Positions 26,133 to 35,349 of a DNA stretch of 64,000 nucleotides are shown here, piece by piece. The notes beneath the pieces were generated by a model that had not been told where the DNA came from, did not search any database, and was given only the letters and a program-made list of their open reading frames with translations. Origin of the DNA: Vulcanimicrobiota bacterium (GTDB taxonomy: Bacteria > Vulcanimicrobiota > Vulcanimicrobiia > Vulcanimicrobiales > Vulcanimicrobiaceae); assembly GCA_003151115.1 (NCBI GenBank), contig PLWS01000005.1:62001-126000 (forward strand). The letters run 5' to 3'. How positions within the stretch are numbered: the stretch's first letter is position 1; each line of letters opens with the position of its first letter. The translations under genes were made by a program, and so were the position numbers.

Positions 26133-27686
26133 CTAGGGCAGCGGATACGGCCAAGCCGGGTTGATCGCCTTGATGACATACGGGTTGTACGTATCCGTCT
26201 GCGCGATCGCGCCGATTTGTGCGTTCGAAAGCGGCGCGATCCCGAGATTGTACTTCGTGTCGAGCGCACCGATAAAGACGTTCGCGATCACCGCATAACC
26301 GGTGTTCGAGGGATGTAAACCATCGTAACTCAGGATGCCGCCGCCGAATTGCATCGTCAGCGTTACGCCGGGGGCGAGCGTCAGTCCCGATGCAGCCAAG
26401 GCCCGGAAGTTGGTCGTGATCGGCGCGAGCGCTGCTCCGGTTGCGGTTGTCGTCGCATCGATCGCTTGATTGTAACCCGCATTGAGCGCGATGACCGTCG
26501 CGGAAAACGCCGTGTCAAGATAGTTCGGGCCGTCGCCGCTGCCCGCTCCATTCGGATCGAGGTTCGGGGTAACGGTCGGCGACGACGAGCCGAGTTCAGC
26601 GAGAATTCCGAAGAAGCCGGACTCCGTTAAGAAACCCGTCGCGCCGGTGTACTTGCTGATGACATAAGCCTGAACGGCGCCGGCGAATGCCGCCGGGACT
26701 CCCAGCGCTTGCAAATCGGCCGAGATCTTCGCGGCCGGGAAGAATTGGGGAACCGGCGGTTCACCGGTGCCCGGATTGCCGAGAATGTCGGGCAAATCGC
26801 CGACGACGACTTGCGAGCCGCTCGCCTGCAGGGTCGTGATGATTTGCTGCAAGTCCGTGGCGAGCTGCGTGGGCGAATCGCTCGCGGGCGAATTGCCATG
26901 TGAGAAAATGAACTTTAGCAAATCGTTCGCGCCGAGCCACACCGTCGTGACTTTCGGTTTGAGCGAAACGGCGGCGTTGAGCATCGTCGGGTTGGTTAAC
27001 GTCGCACCGAACTGGCCGAGCACCGGATAGTACAGTTTGCTTTCGTCTTGGATGAGCGATTGCAAGCCACCCGAACTTGCGTCGCCCGGAAGCGTGACGT
27101 ATGCAGGACAGCTTGTGCCGACCGGTCCCGGCGGCGCGCCTGTGATCGGCGCGTTCATCGCTACGGCTTCGTGCATCGTCGCGCCAGGAATGCCGAGATT
27201 GGCAATCGGCGATGTCGGGGCCATGCGCGTGAGCGGCCACGTTACCGGCGAGTACGCTTGTTGGTTGAAAGCGTCGCATCCCAGATGTGTCGCGGCGAAA
27301 CCCGCGTTCAAGGTTGAAACCACGAGCTGCGCGCCCAAGCCCGGTTTGACGATCAGCGGCAACACGCCGGTGGTAGCCGGATTTTTCCCCGCGTATTGCT
27401 GATAGAGCAGCGACCAAAAGCCGTTCTCTTGTGTTGGCGGAACGGCCGCGCCCGGAAGCGCGGAGATTCCAGGCGCAGTCGCAGTCGGATCGCCGAGTTG
27501 TCCGCCGGATTGCTCGCCGAATGTCAGGCTGTCGCCGACGCCGACTAAGTTTTGTTGCGTCAAACCGCCGCCGGCCGGCACCACCGGCGGAGTCGGCGTG
27601 TTTGCATTGCTGCCCAGGCCTCCGCTGCATGCCGCCAGCGCGATGAGTGTGAGCGCAGCCGCAGCGCGTTTCATAGTCGTATGCAT
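26133..27686 (-). CDS. SGNH/GDSL hydrolase lipoprotein
   Basis: A 517-residue lipoprotein (lipobox LAAC, lipidated Cys20 when started at ATG 27686). The SGNH blocks are visible: block I VGVGDSLTFG, block II LGIPGAT with the oxyanion Gly, block III WLGANDLLKF with the Asn, and block V DGLHPSNTGY with the catalytic Asp-His. The central insert with GPPGPVGTSCP is unusual. It should be a surface-anchored esterase or lipase. Starts at 27695 and 27674 are possible. The upstream barrel protein is 17 bases away, so they may be co-expressed. Confidence 0.82.
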   Translation of the reverse strand: MHTTMKRAAAALTLIALAACSGGLGSNANTPTPPVVPAGGGLTQQNLVGVGDSLTFGEQSGGQLGDPTATAPGISALPGAAVPPTQENGFWSLLYQQYAGKNPATTGVLPLIVKPGLGAQLVVSTLNAGFAATHLGCDAFNQQAYSPVTWPLTRMAPTSPIANLGIPGATMHEAVAMNAPITGAPPGPVGTSCPAYVTLPGDASSGGLQSLIQDESKLYYPVLGQFGATLTNPTMLNAAVSLKPKVTTVWLGANDLLKFIFSHGNSPASDSPTQLATDLQQIITTLQASGSQVVVGDLPDILGNPGTGEPPVPQFFPAAKISADLQALGVPAAFAGAVQAYVISKYTGATGFLTESGFFGILAELGSSSPTVTPNLDPNGAGSGDGPNYLDTAFSATVIALNAGYNQAIDATTTATGAALAPITTNFRALAASGLTLAPGVTLTMQFGGGILSYDGLHPSNTGYAVIANVFIGALDTKYNLGIAPLSNAQIGAIAQTDTYNPYVIKAINPAWPYPLP

Positions 27687-27703
27687 GTTACACATTCCCG
27701 TAG

Positions 27704-28918
27704 TTAAAACTGAATGACGCTGGGCGAACCAATACCGATTTGTATCTGCAGCTGTGTGGCCTTCAGGCCTCCGACCGTCGGAACCGTGTTCGCCGAACAC
27801 GGCAGCTGCAGGCAGTTGAGTTGCTTGATACCGTACGGCGTGTAATTGGTCGGGCCGCCGCTATTGAGCACCAGCTGCACGAACGCCGTTGGCCCCAGGC
27901 GCTGAGCAATCCCGGCAAAGTAAGCGACCACATGCTGCGCGTACGGATCGGCGGGCAGATAGTCGCGCGAGCTTTGCGGTTCCAGGAAAATCTTGGTGCT
28001 CGGGGTCGGGTTGTACTCGAGATAAAGAATCTGATAGAGCTGCGGGTGGTTCTGCTGGTTGAGTCCGGCCGTGTGCACGAGCCATGACGGCGCTACCGTG
28101 AACGTACCGAACATTTTCGGCGTTTTCAAGAACGGGATCGTCACAGCCACCGAGTAGACTTGCGTGGTGCGCGTGCTGATGCCGAAGTGCGGCACGCCGT
28201 TGAAGTCTACGAACGGAACCACGTCGCCGTTGTTTCCGGACGCATTGACCTGCGACCAGCGCGAAACGTAGGTCGGTGTCACGACGATCGGAATCGACTG
28301 ACCTCTGAATTTTCCGACGTTGATCAAGTTTTCCCAAAGGCCGAGGAAGAATTTATCTTTGGTGGTGACGTCGATGGGTGCGCTGATGCCGGTGCAGGTG
28401 CTCGATGTTGCGCCACTCAGGTCGACGCAGCTCGGATTGACGCCCGGAGTCGGCGGAAAACCGTTCGGCAGATAAAACGGAACCTGGCCGCTGTTGAAGC
28501 CAACCGGATAATGCTGCAGCTCATAATAGTTGGCGATGACGCTCATCTTCGGACTGAAGCCCCAGCCCGCGACGAGGTCGGTGCCGCCCTGCATCCATTT
28601 GTTTCCAAAGCTGCCGATGTTGCCGTAGGGATGCGCGAACGAGAAATCGACCGTGTAGGTGAAGCCGGTCGGGAGCCCAATCTGCGCTTTGCCTCCGACC
28701 GGAACCTGACCGACCGGCGGGACTTGCGCCACCGTGCCCGGCGGCAAAGGCTGCACGTTCTTTTTGGCGGCTTGTGCATTGAGCGCGTTCTTGATCGCCG
28801 TGTTCGCGCCGCGAACGACGGTTCCGTACGGTCCGGTTATGTCAGCCAGCGCCGGCGCGGCCGCGAGAATGCCCGAAATCACACAGAGTGCGCCTGCACG
28901 AAAAAAAGAACGAAACAT
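27704..28918 (-). CDS. Outer-membrane beta-barrel-like protein
   Basis: A 404-residue protein with a signal peptide (ALCVISGILAAAPALA, cleavage about 25). The mature chain has alternating polar/aromatic strands (FTYTVDFSFAHPYG, VYSVAVTIPFLK, LQIQIGIGSP) and ends VIQF; a C-terminal Phe with alternating hydrophobics fits the BAM recognition signal. This argues for an outer membrane. I do not recognise the subfamily. It lies between an RND pump and an SGNH lipoprotein on one strand; a TolC-type channel it is not. Confidence 0.7.
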   Translation of the reverse strand: MFRSFFRAGALCVISGILAAAPALADITGPYGTVVRGANTAIKNALNAQAAKKNVQPLPPGTVAQVPPVGQVPVGGKAQIGLPTGFTYTVDFSFAHPYGNIGSFGNKWMQGGTDLVAGWGFSPKMSVIANYYELQHYPVGFNSGQVPFYLPNGFPPTPGVNPSCVDLSGATSSTCTGISAPIDVTTKDKFFLGLWENLINVGKFRGQSIPIVVTPTYVSRWSQVNASGNNGDVVPFVDFNGVPHFGISTRTTQVYSVAVTIPFLKTPKMFGTFTVAPSWLVHTAGLNQQNHPQLYQILYLEYNPTPSTKIFLEPQSSRDYLPADPYAQHVVAYFAGIAQRLGPTAFVQLVLNSGGPTNYTPYGIKQLNCLQLPCSANTVPTVGGLKATQLQIQIGIGSPSVIQF

Positions 28919-28955
28919 TAAATCGATCTCCAGCTCCAGCGGTGAGGACTCGGTC

Positions 28956-31900
28956 TTAGGCGGGAACTGGGGGTTCGCCTTCAGGCGGGCCGAAGTCCGG
29001 CAAACCCGTTGGAAGAGTACTCGGCCGTTTGCGCCGCAGCACCCACGATTTCACGATGACGTACAGCACGGGCGTGATTGCTAAGTTTAGGATCGTGGAG
29101 ACGACCATGCCGCCGAAGACCGCCGTACCGAGCGAGTGACGCGCCGAGCTGCCGGCTCCGCTTGCAAAAACGAGCGGTGTGACGGCGATAATGAACGCGA
29201 GCGACGTCATGAGAATCGGACGCAGCCGCGTTTGCGCCGCGCGCGAGGCCGCGGTTATGAGGTCCGCGCCTTGCGCCAACTGTTGATTGGCAAACTCGAC
29301 GATAAGAATGGCGCTCTTACTCGCCAGTCCGATCAACATGACGAAACCGACTTGCGCGTAGGCGTCGCTGGCGATATGGCGGACGTCGAGGAAGACCAGC
29401 GCGCCGAGAATCGCGACCGGGACGGCCAGCAGCACGATGAGCGGATCGACGAAACTTTCGTATTGCGCCGCCAGCACCAGGAACACGAAAATGATGCCGA
29501 CGCCGAAGATGAGCGTGGAAAGCACGCCGCCTTCAATCTCTTCGCGCGAAATGCCCGACCATTCGTAACTCACGCCCGGCGGATCGATCTGCGCCGCGAG
29601 TTTCTCCATCGCCGCGATCGCTTGTCCCGAACCTTTGCCCGCCGCCGCCGATCCGTTGATTTCAATTGCACGGTAGAGATTGTAGTGGTTGATGATCGGC
29701 GACGAGAGCCCGAGCTTCGTTGAAGCGATCCCGCCCAACGGAACCATGCCGCCGTCCTTGGAGCGCACATAGAGATACTGGAGCGACTGCATGGTGCTGC
29801 GGAACGGCTCCTGTGCCTGCACCATCACGCGATACGAACGGTTGAGATAATCGAAGTCGTTGACATAGAACGAACCGAGGTCGGTTTGCATCGTGTTGAA
29901 GACGTCGGTCAGCGAAACGCCGATCGATTTGGCTTTCTCGCGGTCGACGTGGATCTGCATCTGGGGCGAATTGATGCGGAAGGTCGTGAAGACGTTGAGT
30001 AGGTCGGGATTGCGGTTGCCCAGTCCCATGTAGCCGAACGCCGTTCCCATCAGTGCGGGGAGGCCGACGTTGCCGCGATCTTCCAGTTCGAATTCAAAGC
30101 CGCCGAAGTTGCCGACGCCTTGAATCGCTGGCAAGTTAAACGCGAATACTTGCGCGTCGGGAATGCCGAAGAATTGCATTTGAATGCGCTGCAGCAGCGC
30201 CGGCAGCGAGTGTTGCGCGCCGCGGCGCTGCGACCACGGCGCCAGACGCACGAAGAGAATGCCGCGGTTGGGGCCGCTTCCCGTGAAACTGAATCCGGAG
30301 ACATCGAAGACGTGCACGATCTCGGGCTGTTTGCTGAGAATCGCTTCGACGCGCTTTGCGACGCTCAGTTCGTGGGAGAGCGAAGAGCCTTCCGGCGCTT
30401 GGATCGTCACGACGAAAAATCCCTGATCTTCGTCGGGAATGAACGCGGTCGGCGCGGTGCGGAAGAGGAAGAACGTCGCGAGGAGCGCGCCGACAAAGAC
30501 CGCGGCAACCAAATAACGCGCGCGCATCATTTTCGGCAGCGTGTCGCGATACCAGCTGCGAAAGGCGGCCAAGCCGCGATTGAAGATCACAAAGAGCGGA
30601 AAGTGCGAGTGGAAGTCGCTGCGCAGCATGCGCGCCGACATGACGGGCGTCAGCGTGAGCGAGGCGAAGAGCGAGATCGTAATCGAGGCCGCGATCGTCA
30701 TCGCGAATTGGCGATAGAGTTGGCCGGTCGTTCCCGGAAAGAAAGCGACCGGCACGAAAACCGCCAGCAGGACCAGCGATGACGCCACGACCGCGCCCTG
30801 CACCTCGCGCATGGCCGCGGCCGCTCCCTCGTTCCCTGTCATGCCTTTCTCTTGAATGAAGCGCGCGATGTTTTCGATGACGACGATCGCGTCGTCCACC
30901 ACCAAACCGGTCGCAAGCGTCAGGCCGAAGAGCGTGATCGTGTTAATCGTGAAGCCGAAGAGCTTCATCACGAAGAACGTGCCGATGAGCGAGATCGGGA
31001 GCGTGACGGCCGGAATAACCGTCGATCGCGGATCCTGTAAAAAGAGATAGATCACCGCGATGACCAGCAAAATCGAAAGCAGCAGCGTCCAGATAACTTC
31101 GCGGATCGATTCGTTCACGAACTCCGAGCTATCGAAGGCCATCTCCCAAGTGACGCCGGGCGGGAACGTCTTTTGGAGCTGATCCATTTGCGCGCGCACG
31201 CCCTGAGAGACTTGCAGCGCGTTGGCGGTCGGCAATTGCAGCACGCCCATGCCGACGACGTCCTTGTTTCCGTCGAATGCGATGACGCTCGAGTAATCCT
31301 CGGCGCCGATCTCGATGCGCGCGACGTCGCCCAGCCGCGTAAAGCCGCCGTTTGGATCCGCGCGCAGGATGATGTTGCCGAATTGTGCGGGCGTACTCAG
31401 GCGTCCCTCGGCGTGGACGCTGATGGTAAACGGCTGGTTGGGAGCTTCGGGGGCGCTGCCGATGCTGCCAGCGGCGACTTCGACGTTCTGCTCTTGCAAC
31501 GCGCCGATCACGTCAGAAATTGCCAGGCCGCGCGCCTGCAGTTGCTGCGGATTGACCCACACGCGCATCGCGTAGCGCCGCTGCCCGAAGATGATGACGT
31601 TGCTGACGCCGGCGACGCGTTTGAGCGAGTTGACGACGTTGAGTTCCGCGTAGTTGCTCAAGAAGAGTTGGTTGTATTGCGGATTGCTCGAGCGGATGGC
31701 GATCGCCATTGCGAATGTGCCGGAGTTTTTCGAGACGGTGACGCCGGTTTGTTTGACTTCGTTCGGCAAGCGCCCTAAAGCCGATTGCACCGCGTTCTGC
31801 ACATCGCTGGCCGCGGTGTCGAGATTCGTGCCGAGATTAAAGGTGGCAGTGATCGAGCTGGTGCCGTTGTCGGAGCTCGTGGAAGTGATATAACGCAGCC

Positions 31901-32120
31901 CCTCGACCCCGTTGACGGCTTGTTCCAGGGGCGTGGTGACGGCCGATTCTACCGCCTGGGCGTTCGCGCCGGTGTAATTGGCGTTGATCGTAACGACCGG
32001 TGGCGCGATCTGCGGATATTGCGCGATCGGCAAGGTCGGTATGACGATAAGCCCCGCGATGACGATGACCAGGGAACAGACGGCCGCGAGTATCGGCCGG
32101 CGCAAAAAGAACGGAGTCAC
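28956..32120 (-). CDS. RND efflux transporter (HAE1/AcrB family)
   Basis: A 1054-residue inner-membrane pump of normal AcrB length. The N-terminus FFLRRPILAAVCSLVI, the TM4 proton-relay pair in GLVVDDAIVVIENI, and the second-half elements (IAMEKLAAQIDPPG-like region and AILIVEFANQ) are as in AcrB/MexB. It exports hydrophobic compounds using proton motive force. No periplasmic adaptor gene is next to it: lipA lies upstream (9 bases) and a barrel protein downstream. GTG start 32120. It may use an adaptor encoded elsewhere. Confidence 0.93.
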   Translation of the reverse strand: MTPFFLRRPILAAVCSLVIVIAGLIVIPTLPIAQYPQIAPPVVTINANYTGANAQAVESAVTTPLEQAVNGVEGLRYITSTSSDNGTSSITATFNLGTNLDTAASDVQNAVQSALGRLPNEVKQTGVTVSKNSGTFAMAIAIRSSNPQYNQLFLSNYAELNVVNSLKRVAGVSNVIIFGQRRYAMRVWVNPQQLQARGLAISDVIGALQEQNVEVAAGSIGSAPEAPNQPFTISVHAEGRLSTPAQFGNIILRADPNGGFTRLGDVARIEIGAEDYSSVIAFDGNKDVVGMGVLQLPTANALQVSQGVRAQMDQLQKTFPPGVTWEMAFDSSEFVNESIREVIWTLLLSILLVIAVIYLFLQDPRSTVIPAVTLPISLIGTFFVMKLFGFTINTITLFGLTLATGLVVDDAIVVIENIARFIQEKGMTGNEGAAAAMREVQGAVVASSLVLLAVFVPVAFFPGTTGQLYRQFAMTIAASITISLFASLTLTPVMSARMLRSDFHSHFPLFVIFNRGLAAFRSWYRDTLPKMMRARYLVAAVFVGALLATFFLFRTAPTAFIPDEDQGFFVVTIQAPEGSSLSHELSVAKRVEAILSKQPEIVHVFDVSGFSFTGSGPNRGILFVRLAPWSQRRGAQHSLPALLQRIQMQFFGIPDAQVFAFNLPAIQGVGNFGGFEFELEDRGNVGLPALMGTAFGYMGLGNRNPDLLNVFTTFRINSPQMQIHVDREKAKSIGVSLTDVFNTMQTDLGSFYVNDFDYLNRSYRVMVQAQEPFRSTMQSLQYLYVRSKDGGMVPLGGIASTKLGLSSPIINHYNLYRAIEINGSAAAGKGSGQAIAAMEKLAAQIDPPGVSYEWSGISREEIEGGVLSTLIFGVGIIFVFLVLAAQYESFVDPLIVLLAVPVAILGALVFLDVRHIASDAYAQVGFVMLIGLASKSAILIVEFANQQLAQGADLITAASRAAQTRLRPILMTSLAFIIAVTPLVFASGAGSSARHSLGTAVFGGMVVSTILNLAITPVLYVIVKSWVLRRKRPSTLPTGLPDFGPPEGEPPVPA

Positions 32121-32129
32121 TGTTATGCG

Positions 32130-33011
32130 CTAAGTAAAGGCCTGTTCGGCGTGATACGAACTGCGCGAGAGCGGGCTCGAAACGACTTGGTGGAAGCCCT
32201 TGGTCCGCGCGAGCTCACCGAGCTGCGCGAATTTCTGCGGATGGACGAACGTTTCGACCGGCAGATGTTTCTTCGTGGGCTGCAGGTACTGGCCGATCGT
32301 AAAAATGTCGACACCGACCGAGCGCGCGTCGTTCATCGTCTGCTCGATCTCTTCGTCGGTCTCGCCAAGTCCGATCATGATCGAGGTCTTCGTATACCGT
32401 TCCGGCGCGCGCGACTTCGCGTGTTCGAGAATGCGTAACGATTGATCGTACTTCGCGCGTTTGTCACGTACACGCGGTGTGAGACGGCGCACCGTTTCGA
32501 CGTTATGCGCGAAGACGTCGGGCTTCGCATCGAGGACGATATCGAGCGCGTTCAGATCGCCGCGATAGTCGCCGCTCAAGATTTCCACGCGCGATCCCGG
32601 GACGCGTTCATGGATTTCGCGCACGGTGTTTGCGAAGATGAGCGCGCCGCCGTCGGCCAGGTCGTCACGATCGACCGCGGTTAAGACCAAATACTTCCAT
32701 CCAAGGTCGCGGACGGCTTCGGCTACGCGCACCGGCTCTCTCCAGTCGAGGGCGCCCTTCGGGTTCCCGGTTTTTACGTTGCAGAAGCGGCAGCCGCGCG
32801 TACACGTGTCGCCGAGAATCATAATCGTTGCCGTTCCCGCGCCCCAACACTCGGCGAGATTCGGACACATCGCTTCTTGGCAGACCGTATTCAAGCGCAA
32901 GCCCGTCACTTCGCGCTTCACGCGCTCGTAATCGTCGCCGTGCGGCAGTTTCACTTTCAGCCACTCGGGCTTGGGCACGCGCGGCTCTCGAGTTAAGTCG
33001 ACGTGTATCAT
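32130..33011 (-). CDS. lipA: Lipoyl synthase
   Basis: A 293-residue radical SAM enzyme with the two required clusters: Cys44, Cys49 and Cys55 (CQEAMCPNLAEC) for the auxiliary sulphur-donor cluster, and Cys70, Cys74 and Cys77 (CTRGCRFC) for the SAM cluster; the C-terminal SSYHAEQ holds the conserved Ser. It inserts two sulphurs into octanoyl chains on lipoyl domains. Its ATG overlaps the lipB stop as ATGA. lipB and lpd lie upstream on the same strand, giving a lipoate block. Confidence 0.96.
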   Translation of the reverse strand: MIHVDLTREPRVPKPEWLKVKLPHGDDYERVKREVTGLRLNTVCQEAMCPNLAECWGAGTATIMILGDTCTRGCRFCNVKTGNPKGALDWREPVRVAEAVRDLGWKYLVLTAVDRDDLADGGALIFANTVREIHERVPGSRVEILSGDYRGDLNALDIVLDAKPDVFAHNVETVRRLTPRVRDKRAKYDQSLRILEHAKSRAPERYTKTSIMIGLGETDEEIEQTMNDARSVGVDIFTIGQYLQPTKKHLPVETFVHPQKFAQLGELARTKGFHQVVSSPLSRSSYHAEQAFT

Positions 33012-33790
33012 GCAACGACTCGTGCAGCGTCGTTGGAAAGGGCGATGGTTTCAGTTGTCATCGTGAGTTCATCGAACGACCCGCCGCAGTCCTGAGCGAG
33101 CGGAGCGAGTCGAAGGGAATGCGCCGTAGGTGCATCAGTCGAGGGGACCCACTCCAACGAAAATTCACGAGCGAAAGCTTCGAGCAGCGCGTCGCGAGCT
33201 TCCGCGATCGAAATCGCGCGGCCCGTTTCGCGTGAAAGGCTCGTTAGGCCGCGATCACTGAAGCCACACGGATTGATGAGCGAGTCGTAGCTCAAGTCGT
33301 TTGAAACGTTAAGCGCGATGCCGTGCATCGACGTCATCTTTCTTACGGCCAACCCGATCGCGCAAAGCTGATCGTTGCCGACCCAAACCCCGGCGTGTTC
33401 CGCGCAGCGCTCGCCCGTGACGCCGAACCGCGTGCATGCCTCGATGACCGCGCTCTCAAGCGCGCGCACGAGCGGTACGACTTCGCGAAAGCGTGCAAGC
33501 CTCCGAATCGGATACACAACGAGCTGCCCCGGCCCGTGATAGGTGACGTCGCCGCCGCGTTCGATCTCGACGAGATCCACGCCCCGCTTCGCCAGCGCTT
33601 CCTTTGAAAGCAGAACATTGGCGTTCTTAGCATTCCGGCCGAGCGTAATGACTGGCGGATGCTGTACGAAAATCCACGTCTCCGGCTCTTGGCCGCTGCC
33701 GACCAGTTCGTGCAGCTCATGCTGTAGCTGCCAAACCTCACGGTAAGGCCGCAACCCGAGATCGAGCACCCTGGCGAACATTTCAGCCAC
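33008..33790 (-). CDS. lipB: Octanoyltransferase LipB with a repeat-derived C-terminal tail
   Basis: A 260-residue LipB (BPL/LplA fold). RGGDVTYHGPGQLVVYP, KMTSMHGIALNV with the conserved Lys and NPCGF with the acyl-accepting Cys are all present. It transfers octanoate from ACP to lipoyl domains. Most LipB proteins end soon after the conserved core; here residues about 225-245 are encoded by a hairpin repeat (33057-33117) and a short tail follows. GTG 33790 or ATG 33781 can be the start. It overlaps lipA by 4 bases. Confidence 0.93.
   Translation of the reverse strand: MAEMFARVLDLGLRPYREVWQLQHELHELVGSGQEPETWIFVQHPPVITLGRNAKNANVLLSKEALAKRGVDLVEIERGGDVTYHGPGQLVVYPIRRLARFREVVPLVRALESAVIEACTRFGVTGERCAEHAGVWVGNDQLCAIGLAVRKMTSMHGIALNVSNDLSYDSLINPCGFSDRGLTSLSRETGRAISIAEARDALLEAFAREFSLEWVPSTDAPTAHSLRLAPLAQDCGGSFDELTMTTETIALSNDAARVVA
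33057..33117. repeat. Two hairpin repeats inside the lipB 3' end
   Basis: On the plus strand, TGTCATCGTGAG-TTCA-TCGAACGA (33057-33079) is a unit with CGT/ACG arms, and CCTGAGCGAGCGG followed by AGCGAGTCGAAGG (about 33091-33116) has CCT/AGG arms. They are translated from the minus strand as part of LipB. The CGT/ACG unit is the only one of its type in the window. Confidence 0.75.
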
Positions 33791-33797
33791 TAGAATC

Positions 33798-35249
33798 TTA
33801 TTTTGCAGCGGCTGGTTGCGGGGCTTTGGGTTTGGGGTTCACGATGTGGATCGCTTTGCCGTGGGCGGCCTCGGCGGCTTCCATGATGCCTTCGGTTAGC
33901 GTCGGATGCGGATGGATGGAGAGGCTGATGTCCTCGAGTGTGGCGCCCATTTCGAGGGCAATCACGCCTTCGCCAATGAGCGATTCCGCTTGCGGCGCGA
34001 CGATGTGCATGCCGAGAAGCATGTCGGTTTTCGCGTCGCCGACGAGTTTGATCAGCCCGTCGGTATCATTCATCGTGCGTGCGCGGCCGCTGGCCTTCTG
34101 CGGGAACTTACCGATGCGCAGCTCGTGACCGGCAGCTTTTGCCTCTTCCTCGGAAAGGCCGACGGTCGCGACTTCGGGATCGGTGTACACGCAATTCGGT
34201 ATCGCTACGGGGTCGAAGGCGGCAGAACGATCGCCGGCGATCACTTCGGCCGCGATGACGCCTTCTTTCATCGCTTTGTGCGCGAGCAGCGGCATTCCGG
34301 CGATGTCGCCGATGGCGAAGATGTTTTTCACCTTCGTGCGGCGTTGCGGATCGACGTCGATAAAACCGCGATCGTTCACTTGCAAGCCGGCGGCTTGCAG
34401 GTTCAAGTTGTCGCTTACCGGACGCCGGCCGACGGCAACGAGCACACACTCGAAGTCGCGCGTTTCATCTTTACCGTTTGTGCCTTCGCCGTTGAACGTC
34501 GCTTTGACGGTCTTGCCGTCTTTTTTGACGGCGCCGACTTTTGTGTTCAGCATGATTTCGACGCCCTGCTTTTTGAGGATGCGGCCGAGCTCTTTGCCGA
34601 TCTCCAGATCCGTGCCGGTTAATATCTGCGGCATCATCTCGACGACGAGTACTTTCGTGCCGAGGCGCGTGTAGACGGTCGCGAATTCTAACCCGATGAC
34701 GCCGCCGCCGATGATTAAAATGGTTTTCGGAACGGACTTCAGTTGTACGGCGTCGTCGGAGTTGATGATGGTCTCGCCGTCGCGTGGCCACGCTTTCACG
34801 TCGATGGGCGCCGAGCCAGTCGCGATGACGGCGTACTCCGCCTTAATCGTGTCGGTGCCGCCCTCTTTCGTCTTGACCGTTATTTCGGTTGCGCTTTTAA
34901 AGGAAGCTTCGCCGTAAATGAATTGCACGTTGTTGAATTTGAAGAGCTGCTTCACGCCGCCGACGTTGGCGTTGACGACCTCGGTCTTGAACTTGGCGAC
35001 GCCTTCGCGATCGACTTGTGCTTTGGGTACTTTCAGCCCGAGCGCGTCCGCATGATCGATCTGCCGCACGATTTCACCCACATGCAGCAGCGCCTTGGTC
35101 GGAATGCAGCCCCAATTCAAGCAAACGCCGCCCGCCTCGTCGCGGTCCACGCAAATGACTTTCTTCCCGAGTTGCCCTAACCGGATCGCGGCATGGTAGC
35201 CGCCCGGACCTGCGCCGATCACGACGGCGTCGACTTGATGCTCTGCCAT
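33798..35249 (-). CDS. lpd: Dihydrolipoamide dehydrogenase
   Basis: A 483-residue flavoprotein disulphide reductase. FAD-binding VVIGAGPGGYHAA (9-21), the redox pair Cys43/Cys48 in GVCLNWGCIP, NAD-binding GGGVIGLEFA, and the C-terminal IHPHPTLTE with the catalytic His-Glu are all present. It reoxidises lipoamide in 2-oxoacid dehydrogenase or glycine cleavage complexes; no E1 or E2 gene is here. lipB follows 8 bases downstream, so lipoate production and use are linked. The tail is Ala/Pro/Lys-rich. Confidence 0.95.
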   Translation of the reverse strand: MAEHQVDAVVIGAGPGGYHAAIRLGQLGKKVICVDRDEAGGVCLNWGCIPTKALLHVGEIVRQIDHADALGLKVPKAQVDREGVAKFKTEVVNANVGGVKQLFKFNNVQFIYGEASFKSATEITVKTKEGGTDTIKAEYAVIATGSAPIDVKAWPRDGETIINSDDAVQLKSVPKTILIIGGGVIGLEFATVYTRLGTKVLVVEMMPQILTGTDLEIGKELGRILKKQGVEIMLNTKVGAVKKDGKTVKATFNGEGTNGKDETRDFECVLVAVGRRPVSDNLNLQAAGLQVNDRGFIDVDPQRRTKVKNIFAIGDIAGMPLLAHKAMKEGVIAAEVIAGDRSAAFDPVAIPNCVYTDPEVATVGLSEEEAKAAGHELRIGKFPQKASGRARTMNDTDGLIKLVGDAKTDMLLGMHIVAPQAESLIGEGVIALEMGATLEDISLSIHPHPTLTEGIMEAAEAAHGKAIHIVNPKPKAPQPAAAK

Positions 35250-35349
35250 GAAATCGGCTTCGACGGGCTCGCGCTCGCTTCCGCCGAAGCTGAATAATAA
35301 CTCTTGCGGTTATAACTGGTGCGTTAGCCGTTGAGTAAGGAGCGAAGGC
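35250..35349. promoter_or_regulatory. Divergent lpd / flavin reductase promoter region
   Basis: A 100-base gap between divergent genes. On the plus strand a TATAAC-like element (within GGTTATAACTGG, about 35307-35318) could serve as a -10 for the flavin reductase, and the sequence AAGGAG (about 35338-35343) is its Shine-Dalgarno. On the minus strand a candidate promoter for lpd is less clear. Confidence 0.35.
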
